Shown: positions 56,303 through 64,000 of the stretch, piece after piece | Layout of the letters: each line of letters opens with the position of its first letter | Position numbering within the stretch: position 1 is the stretch's first letter | Source of the DNA: Azolla caroliniana | Lineage: Eukaryota; Polypodiophyta | Length of the DNA stretch: 64,000 nt | Direction of reading: 5' to 3' | Assembly (NCBI GenBank): GCA_043228905.1 | Contig: JBHGNT010000001.1 | Location: 9,362,001-9,426,000, forward strand | Translations under genes and position numbers: made by a program | Notes under the pieces: model-generated | Told to the model about the DNA's origin: nothing | The model's input: the letters and a program-made list of their open reading frames with translations, nothing else | Database searches by the model: none

Positions 56303-59300
56303 ATCTTAGAGGGTTTACCTTGCCATATTGCATAGTGAAGTAGTTGAGATAGCAAAAGTTTTGTATTGTCATGTTGATTTAATACAGACATAAGGTTTGA
56401 GAGAGAGAGAGAGAGAGAGAGAGATTCTACTATTGTCTTCAAAAGTCAAATTATGATCTATGAGACAAAAAATATTACAATTCATGTAATATAAAGTGAG
56501 TAGCAACTCTCAATGTCCAAGACCTTAAACAATGAATGTTGCAATCGAAAGTGCACATTGTGATCGTGAGAAATTCGTTCAAGGATTGGGTTTCGTCAAT
56601 GATCTGTGGAAAGCATAGTTGAATATGATCAAAGGTAACATATTATATCAAAGTGTGATACTGAAGACTCTCGAACGTTTTTCTAGCAAAGTGTGCATAA
56701 TCGACCATTATCATCACTTGTGCCCCAACACCCCCTCTCACATCGCAATGTGTGTGATCGAAGTTGCATGGAAGCAATGGTTCGGATGGCAAACAATGGG
56801 ATGGGTTCTAACATGTATCGAGAGAGAGAGAGAGAGATGCCCAAATGGATGTAGCTCAGTTGGTAAGGTTGCCCAATGGAGATAAGGTGGTCATGGGTTC
56901 AACCCCTACATTCCACAGTGGCATCTAGTGAATTATGAGATGTATAAGAAGTATATAATAGAGAGGTGAGGAAGTTGGGTTTCAAACTCACAACACAGTG
57001 CTTGTAGTGCTAACAACTTACCAATAGGGTAAGGTAATTACGATAAAGAGAGAGAGAGAGAGAGAGCTTTCTACACAAGGTTCTTTGAAAAAGACAAGAA
57101 GGTGGTATGGTCTTGTATTGTCGAAACTAGCAAAGCCCAAAGCATGGGTTTAACAAAAAAAAAGGTGGCTTACCATAATTACTTAGAGAGGTTCAAACCT
57201 ACACGTTAACAAAAACATGGCCTACCATTACAAAAGAACCAATTAGTGAGTGCTTAAAGGTGAACAGTTCTCTTGATTGTTGTTATGTAGAATGGAGTCA
57301 TGGACAAAGAGAAGTACCTTTTTTTATGCTTTCCAAAGTGTAGGTGGTACAAAAACATTAAAAATCAAAATATATTCTCTATTCCTTAAAAGCACAATTG
57401 GATTTTTTAAAACTAAAAAGAAGAGATGAGCTTCATAAATGTCCCTCATATGAAGAAAAAATTACATAAGTTCATCATTGTTAGAAATTAACAACTACTT
57501 TGACATCATACATACATACATGTCGGTTATTTTTTAGATTCTTGTCGTGGGTATATTCTTTACCTTTTTTTTCCAAAAAATAAAAAAAATAAAAAAATTC
57601 TTTACTTTTAGTGAAAAGTTTAGAAATTTGCACAAATATTTTGTGTATTGAAAATGCGTGAATGATTGCATATTGAAAATTCATATCTACCAAAGAATCT
57701 TCTCATACTATCGACGAAAACTATATTAGAAGATAATGACCTCACATGTCCACATGTAATGAATGGTTTACCTAATATATATATATATATATATATATTG
57801 GTCACATGCCCTCACAATGTTCATAGTTAAGGACTAATATCTCATAGGAAATAATTTGTAGTATATGTTGGGGCACATTCTCTATCTAACTAAGGTTATA
57901 TGCTCAAATGCCTATGTAAATGGGTTTGAGGGCTTGTGTTCACAAATGATATGGAAATGAATATTTGGAAATTTAAGGTCATGCACCCTAAATAACATTA
58001 TGGTCCTTAAATATGGATAAATTTGCTTGTTCAAGTTGGGGATAATAATCATTTGATAGCAATAGAATTAAAACGCAAATAACAACAATTCATGGTTCAA
58101 TTATATCAATGCTATGATGATGTTTTCCATGATAATCTTAGTAAATGCTTGCATCACCTAATTACGTTGAATGAAAGAAATGGCACATAGCTTAAAACAA
58201 TACAACCTATGTACTTATTTTGCTTTGGTTGAATTCTTTGATGTCATGAATTCAAATTTTTTAATGTTTGTGGATCATTGTATTGGTCGTGTACACACAG
58301 ACCATCACAGATGATGGATTTATTCTTGGAGTTCAAAGAATCCCACATGATCGACAAAATCGAACCATGAAGCTTCCAAGACCACCTGTATTTTTACAAC
58401 ATGGTCTATTTTTGGTTAGTTGAGTGGTGGCATGTAGTCAAAGCATGAAACAATTTCCACTATGCACATCAATTGATTATCAATTTTTAATTTCCTGCAT
58501 TTTTTTGTAGAGTGGAGAATCATGGTTCTTGGACACACCTGAACAATCCTTAGGCTTTGTGCTTTCGGACGCAGGTTTTGATGTGTGGATTGGTAATTCC
58601 CGAGGAACACAAAGTAGTGAAAAGCATGTGTCCTTTCCAACGAACTCAAAGGTTCTCGCCGTCTAAATCATACATTTATATTAATTGCATTTAAAAACCA
58701 CCATTACAACCATTTAACCCTATCTCTTAAGGTAGAGGTACATTCTCTCTAAAAACTTGAATATGCACATGAGAAACATGCTCCAGTACAAAAAGTGCCA
58801 CATAAGAATACCTTTCGACTTCCTAATATATGTTTTTATGCTCCAGTCGTGTAGCTCTCTCTCAATCACTCTTACATGCATTCATGTCTATGAATTTTAC
58901 TTTTGTATGGTTGATTATGAATTTATTTTTTGATCTTAACTTGCAGGAATTTTGGGATTGGAGTTGGGATGAAATGGCATCTAATGATCTACCTTCTATG
59001 ATAGAACTAGTTTACAAAATAACAAGAACTCAAATCTATTACATCGGTCATTCTCAGGTGCCATTGTTTTTTCTCATGAACTCAAGTGTATGAGAGAGAT
59101 GTAAAATAGTGTCTAATAAAAACGAAATGCAATCTTGCACAAAAAAGAATATTGCAATTTAATCTTTACGGATGTTAATTTACACTCAATACATGCCACA
59201 AATTAATATGATAATTGGCCACACTATTTTGTAATTTTCTTATATGTTGTTGTATTCCTAGGGAACTTTAATTGCGCTTGCAGCTTTTAGTGAGGGAAGG

Positions 59301-61403
59301 GTGGTGAATAGGATTGCGGCAGCGACCTTTTTAAGTCCTATAGCATATCTTTCTAGAGCAACGTCCCCACTTCTACAAATATTGAGTGCCGTAAATGTAG
59401 ACAAAGTAAGTCAACTCATTTTATCCATTGTGAAACCATATTCATAAAGTTAATTAGGAATAGCTAGGAATGTGATGAAATGTCCCTCTCTTTTTATATA
59501 TGCTTTTGCAAAGATATATAATTATCACATAGGTCCAATATAGAATGCATTGATTACAGCACCCATCATTCATTCATGATCACGTTTCTTGTCTCTTGAT
59601 GGGAATAGTAGTCACTTTTGTATTTCATGCATAAGACTTTAAAGATGCTTGAACACATTGGTTCTTTTGTGATATTTTTGTCTACCTTCTTCACAATATA
59701 AAGCTTTTAATCCATACACATGCAGATTTTGGAAGGCCTACACATCAACGAGATCGATCTTAGAAGGTGAAACATATTTCATTCTCTCATTTTTTGCTAT
59801 TAGACATTATATAAAATGAATGAAATAAATTAAAGATTTTACCTTGTAAATGAATGAATTGCGAAATATAACAAGATGTGGAGTGTGTGTGTGTATTTTA
59901 TGAGCACATGTCACATGTGCACACACACACGCGCGCACACACATACACACTTATGGTTAAAGATAATTTAATAAGCAAAAACTCTAATTCACACATTTAG
60001 GCTATGCATTTCTAATGGCATCTAAAAAACATGGGTATTGTGAATATTTGAAACATTGCATGGGTTAGTTAAAACATGACTGATCAACCTGGATGTGAGA
60101 GAGAGCGAGTGAGAGAGAGCTTGAAATTTTATGTAGTCATGTATTGTGTATAATATCATGATCGTCTAATCAGTGTGAACTAGGTATTGTAACATTAGAT
60201 TAAACATAGTAAAACTAGGTTTGACAATGCCTACAAAAGAGGGCATGTAAACAAATGACAAAAGAATTTGGTAACACATCTTCTTTCATTGTTAGTCCTC
60301 ACTCTCACTATCTCCTACTTTCATTTCCCTTCCAGAAGACACTCACAATTATAATGTTGTGTAGGGTTTCTCTCCACATGCCACTTTACTTAGAAATGGA
60401 AACAAGTAAATCAAACAAGAATAATTTGTTAGATTGAATTAATGGAGATTTAGGTGATGTATATAAGCGCAATGCTTTCAGAGTGCTATAAAATGCTAGA
60501 ATTTCTTGTTTATGTATATAATTCAATATGTTTGGATATTCTCAAATATAATTTAGAATTGCTAGTCAGAAAGTACTTGAAATTTATGTGCACAAGTAAC
60601 TCAATGCCTAATATATTTGAAAAGGAGAATAATCATACAGTTTTTTTAACAGAAAACCCATTCTACAACTTTTCAATCATGTTTGCTCAAGTTCTTCGAA
60701 GGTTATATGCAATGGATTCATAAACTCAATTGGAGGTTAGTAGAGATACATATATGAATGCATAACTTTTATAGCCAATGGAAATAAACTAGATGAAAAG
60801 TGAAAACGTTTTAAATTGGCAGGAGAAAATTGTTGTTTAAATCTTTCAAGGGAACCAGACTATATCAAGTATATACCACAATCAACAAGCTCAAAGAATT
60901 TTCAACATTATTTTCAAAGTAAGATCTCAAAACATTTTTCTTAATCTAAAAAACTTCAGAAAAATATCTTTCCATTGAACATTTGGTATCCTCACCACAT
61001 AAGCTTAGATATACATTGCCATGCTTGTATGCATGAATCTTTCTTCACACATTACAAGAAGTGAACATATTGTACAAATTCTTTTGTAGTGCAAAGACAA
61101 GGAACATTTAGCAAATTTGACTATGGTGTCTTAAGGAATATAGAGGTGTATGGTAGTGAAATCGCACCGCCATATGACGTTTCCACCATTCCAAAAGACT
61201 TTCACATGTTTCTCATATATGGAGGAAGGGATGCTTTGTCTGACCCAAATGATGTTCAACAATTGCTTCCGATGTTACGTTGCAATTTGGAGATATCATA
61301 TCTTGCATCTTATTCTCACTTGGACTTTATTCTTGGTACAACAGCAAATGTTGATGTATATAACCAATTGATTACCTTTTTCACTTCAAAGAAACATCCA
61401 TAA
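55768..61403 (+). CDS. Acid lipase, LIP1/lysosomal-lipase type; one exon not found
   Basis: Exons: 55768-55905, 58301-58414, 58511-58651, 58947-59057, 59262-59405, 59726-59766, a missing one, 60823-60918, 61090-61403 (TAA). Exon 1 encodes a hydrophobic signal peptide ([19 protein letters not shown]) then [17 protein letters not shown], the usual N-terminal lid-side region, so the protein should enter the secretory path. Key parts: oxyanion [21 protein letters not shown], nucleophile GHSQ-G (Ser167), acid GGRDALSD and His in YSHLDFILG. It would hydrolyse triacylglycerol or steryl esters. Exon 6 ends with 2 leftover bases and exon 60823 needs 1, so about 80 bases (near 27 residues with the Cys-containing loop) are missing. 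Either that exon has diverged beyond my recognition or the gene is broken. AATAAA is at 61430-61435. Confidence 0.82.
56269..56424. repeat. Two (GA)n tracts in lipase intron 1
   Basis: (GA)n at 56269-56301 and 56399-56424, 100 bp apart. Confidence 0.85.
56844..57044 (+). repeat. Composite SINE, copy A, in lipase intron 1
   Basis: It starts GGATGTAGCTCAGTTGGTAA (A box) and has GGGTTCAACCCC (B box) at about 56893-56904, as in a tRNA-Ala-like head. A 60-bp middle follows. The last 60 bp, read in reverse, form a second tRNA-like module (TTACCCTATTGGTAAG...TTTGAAACCC). GA tracts flank both sides (56819-56835 and 57047-57066). Confidence 0.8.
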
Positions 61404-62454
61404 GATCAAAAGTAAGGGCATTAAGTAAAAATAAATTGTAATATGACCCATATAATGTAAAAAGATGGGGACAATAATTAAATTCATAGAAGAAAAGCAA
61501 CACTAATTTATCCATTTGATTTTTATGAGGAATTAAATTTTGAGCATGTTTTGTAAAAAACCAAAAAAGAATATACTCCATTAATTAAAATGTCATTCAG
61601 TACACAACTTTAGTCCCTTTGTCGGGTAGTCATTACCTACTTCCATATGGGCGACATCACTTATTTATCTTACACTCAATAGCCCACATGTTTGTTCTCT
61701 ATGTATCTCATGTCATTCACACCCCTCTTTCATCTAATGGGAGGGGGGAACAACTATCTAGGTACTACGTATTGCCAACGTATATCCATTCCAGTTTTTG
61801 TAGCCATCGGTGTAGTACACCATCGTTTTTTGAAATTCAGCCTCATTAGTTTTGAAGCATCATCTGTTCCATCAATCTGCTCATATTGTGCCCTCAATGT
61901 AGTTATTAATGTGTGCCATATTAGCTTAATAGATTCTGATGGAGGCCGTTTGTTTTTTACTCTCTAGAATGTCAAATTAAGAATTGATATGATAAGTGTG
62001 CCAAAGTGACCGAATTGTGTAATTTTGATTAGAAGTCGTCTTACAAAATTGAAAGTAATATAAATTTTTTGCAATGCAATGAATTGAAGTGACGAAAGGA
62101 GAAAAATAGAAAGGAGCTTAAAACTCTAGTTTGTATGTCATATGGGCATCTGGCATATGTGCTCTAGGGAATTTACACTTACACATTTGTTGAACTTAAA
62201 TTATCAAAATGGATATAGTTTAAGAGGGCATAATATGGCCTAAACACTGATATTTTGAGTCTTGGAAATCCCATTGTTGAAGTTAACACATTAAAGCAAA
62301 TAAAACATTTGAGTTACTCGATGGATAATGGACACATGATGCCATATGGAAATCTTTATCATAATCAACAATAAACTCACATACTTTCTAAATAATAAAG
62401 ACCCTCAAGCTTAAGTACAACCTTGTGCTATCAAGAAATCCTCTAATGATAGTA
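61404..62454. other. Spacer between lipase and copia-3
   Basis: Lipase 3' flank with AATAAA at 61430, then AT-rich sequence without recognised genes. Confidence 0.5.
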
Positions 62455-63277
62455 TGACGAGAACTTGTACGTTCCTTATGCGCTAAACTCGGCCACAACC
62501 GAGATTCTTTTCATACACAGAAAACAGGTAATGAGACGCGACACAAAGGAGAGGAGGATACACACACACTACACAGGAGGTTTACGTGGAAAACCCCAAA
62601 CTAGGGGGAAAAACCACGGCAGCCCACAGGCTGCAAACTGTCACTATGTATGAATGTACAAAACAGTGAGTTCACGGAGGCAACGACCTCGGACTCACTC
62701 TCTTCGCCACAGGTAGCGGTTACAACAGAGGCAACGACCTCTTTCTCTCTCTCTCTCTCTCTCTGTACACTGTTACGTGCTCTCTCTTCTTCTTGCACCA
62801 ACAAGAAAATGACAACAACTACTCTAAGAGTTTGCCCTAAGTCATATTTATACTAATATGACTTTTCGGCTATTTACAAATGTAGCCTCAATGGGCTCTC
62901 AGAAACATATTTACGAATATGTCTCTTCCTCCGGTTCATACCGGTTCTGCACCATCCGGCTCTCCGTAGCCGGGTACTCCTCATCCGGTTCACACCAGGC
63001 CTGCACCATCCGGCTCTCCATAACCGGTACTACTCATCCGGTTCACACCGAGCCTGTATCATCCGGCTCTCCGTAGCCGGGTACTCCTCATCCGGTTCAT
63101 ACCGGGCCTGTATCATCTGGCTCTCCGTAGCCGGGTACTCCTCATCCGGTTCACACCGGGCCTGTATCATCCGGCTCTCTGTAGCCGGGTACTCCTCATA
63201 CTGTTTCGGCCTCGGCTGAGTTTGTTCGTCGGCATTGTTCTTCTCCCTTCCCATCCGGAGGGACCTGTCTCCCAACA
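62455..63277 (-). repeat. 3' LTR of copia-3 with a 54-bp minisatellite
   Basis: Related to the copia-2 LTR: both have a TTTACGTGGAA...CCACGG block near the U5 end, TATAAATA (minus) at 62845-62852 and the 20-bp palindrome at 62868-62887. It differs in carrying about five 54-bp repeats at 62925-63205 and a (CT)n tract near 62742-62763. Confidence 0.75.
62925..63205. repeat. 54-bp minisatellite in copia-3 LTR
   Basis: Units contain CATCCGGCTCTCCGTAGCCG and GGTACTCCTCATCCGGTTCA. About five copies with point changes. The period is a multiple of three, so both strands stay open, giving an 18-residue repeat EEYPATESRMIQARCEPD on the minus strand. Confidence 0.9.
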
Positions 63278-63297
63278 AACTTCCCCTTCACTCCGGC
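63278..63297 (-). other. Polypurine tract of copia-3
   Basis: Minus strand GGAGTGAAGGGGAAGTT adjoins the LTR start, one G shorter than in copia-2. Confidence 0.75.
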
Positions 63298-64000
63298 ATG
63301 GGGTGTCTTACCAGTCCGATTCTCTTCCGGCATGCATCCAGCTTGTCGGGTGTCAGCACTTTGGTCAGCATATCTGACCCGTTCTCGGCCGTGTGGATCT
63401 TCGTCAGTGCAAACTCCTGGTCATCTACTCTTTCCCGGATCCAGTGATACCTCCGCTGGATATGCTTCGTCCGGGAATGGTAGGCTGCATTCTTAGCAAG
63501 GTGGATGGCACTTTGACCGTCGCAATAGAGTCGGTATTCCTCTTGCCGTATACCGAGCTCACCGATGAAGTCCTTCATCCATAAGATTTCCTTGTCGGCT
63601 TCCACAACTGCCATGTACTCCGCCTTCGTGGTTGACAATGCAACCGTCTTCTGCAGCCTCGACTGCCACGAAACAGCTCCCCCGGCATATGTCATTATAT
63701 ACCCGGATGTAGACCGGCTGGTATCCACATCAACCGACATGTTCGAATCGGTGAAACCGTCCAGTTGAGGTTTTCCGAAGCCGAATCGGAGACACATATT
63801 TGAAGTGCCCTTCAAATACCGGAGTATCCATTTGACTGCGTTCCAGTGCTCCTTGCCGAGATTACTCATGAACCGGCTCACCACTCCGACTGCGTATCCT
63901 ATATCTGGTCGGGTACACACCATCGCGTACATCAAGCTCCCGACGGCAGAGGCATATGGAATCTTCATCATATCCGCCTTTTCTGCTTTCGTCTTCGGGC
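63288..64000 (-). CDS. Copia-3 pol, C-terminal RT/RNase H, partial
   Basis: Open from the window edge to TGA/TAG near 63288 without a stop. It reads VPYASAVG-like text (IPYASAVGSLMYAMVCTRPD, end of RT), then RNase H with GFTDSNMSVDVDTSRSTSGY (Asp), STTKAEYMAV (Glu) and YCDGQSAIHLAKN (Asp), and ends MLTKVLTPDKLDACRKRIGL. RNase H residues are intact, so this copy may be less decayed than copia-2. The upstream part is outside the window. Confidence 0.88.
   Translation of the reverse strand, partial: PKTKAEKADMMKIPYASAVGSLMYAMVCTRPDIGYAVGVVSRFMSNLGKEHWNAVKWILRYLKGTSNMCLRFGFGKPQLDGFTDSNMSVDVDTSRSTSGYIMTYAGGAVSWQSRLQKTVALSTTKAEYMAVVEADKEILWMKDFIGELGIRQEEYRLYCDGQSAIHLAKNAAYHSRTKHIQRRYHWIRERVDDQEFALTKIHTAENGSDMLTKVLTPDKLDACRKRIGLVRHPMPE

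Larger units (their letters stand above)
62455..64000 (-). mobile_element. Ty1/copia element (copia-3), 3' end only
   Basis: Minus orientation: RNase H and RT end (63971 to 63288), polypurine tract, then the 3' LTR. The LTR right edge TGTTGGGAGAC (minus) at 63277 is clear. Its far end is taken as TG at 62455 on the plus strand, which is less certain. The element extends beyond the window, so its completeness and target duplication cannot be judged. Confidence 0.85.

Noticed and set aside
60255-60723. Candidate missing lipase exon (ORFs at 60255-60437 and 60454-60723)
   Set aside because: Neither contains the expected Cys-containing loop, nor fits phase and splice sites with similarity to LIP1-type lipases.
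62925-63205. Regular repeats that could suggest a CRISPR-like array or a repeat protein gene
   Set aside because: Units are directly joined with no unique spacers, lie inside a copia LTR, and the genome is a plant. The open frames follow from a period divisible by three.

Overview
This is plant nuclear DNA, most likely from a flowering plant; I cannot name the species. The evidence is spliced genes with GT-AG introns (two resolve exon by exon), a chloroplast-type transit peptide, a nuclear tRNA-Ala, Ty1/copia elements with the plant tRNA-iMet primer site, hAT, Mutator-like and pogo-like MITEs, and AT-rich spacers full of GA/CT microsatellites.

Layout. 1-10314: decayed minus-strand Ty3/gypsy element (gag, protease, RT, RNase H, integrase in pieces), split at 2974-8466 by a complete, very young Ty1/copia element (copia-1) with one unbroken 1338-codon ORF, near-identical LTRs and a perfect 5-bp target duplication. 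An LTR-like promoter with a heat-shock-element cluster lies beside it at 2571-2973. 10315-19651: array of about 190-bp repeats, interrupted by a dead copia element (copia-2, 10536-19293) that itself carries a solo LTR in its 3' LTR, a second solo LTR holding a pogo-like MITE, and an 808-bp hAT element. 19660-39440: gene-poor, with a possible gene fragment, a tRNA-Ala gene and pseudocopy, LINE and SINE pieces, and a Mutator-like foldback MITE with a perfect 9-bp duplication. 39448-41607: first coding exon of a DUF688-type protein. 43305-48685: a 13-exon minus-strand alpha/beta-hydrolase-fold gene with a plastid-type N-terminus. 48700-55700: SINE, LINE fragments, a second hAT-like element and tandem duplications. 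55768-61403: plus-strand acid-lipase gene (LIP1 type) of at least eight exons, with one expected exon not found. 62455-64000: 3' LTR and RNase H end of a third copia element (copia-3), running off the window.

The host genes are unrelated housekeeping or metabolic genes and form no operon or cluster. Most structure comes from nested transposition. I see no clear new multi-gene system. The best leads are a composite SINE with tRNA-like promoters facing inward from both ends, a hydrolase-fold protein lacking its nucleophile, a 20-bp palindrome conserved just upstream of the TATA box in two copia families, and the heat-shock-like LTR promoter.
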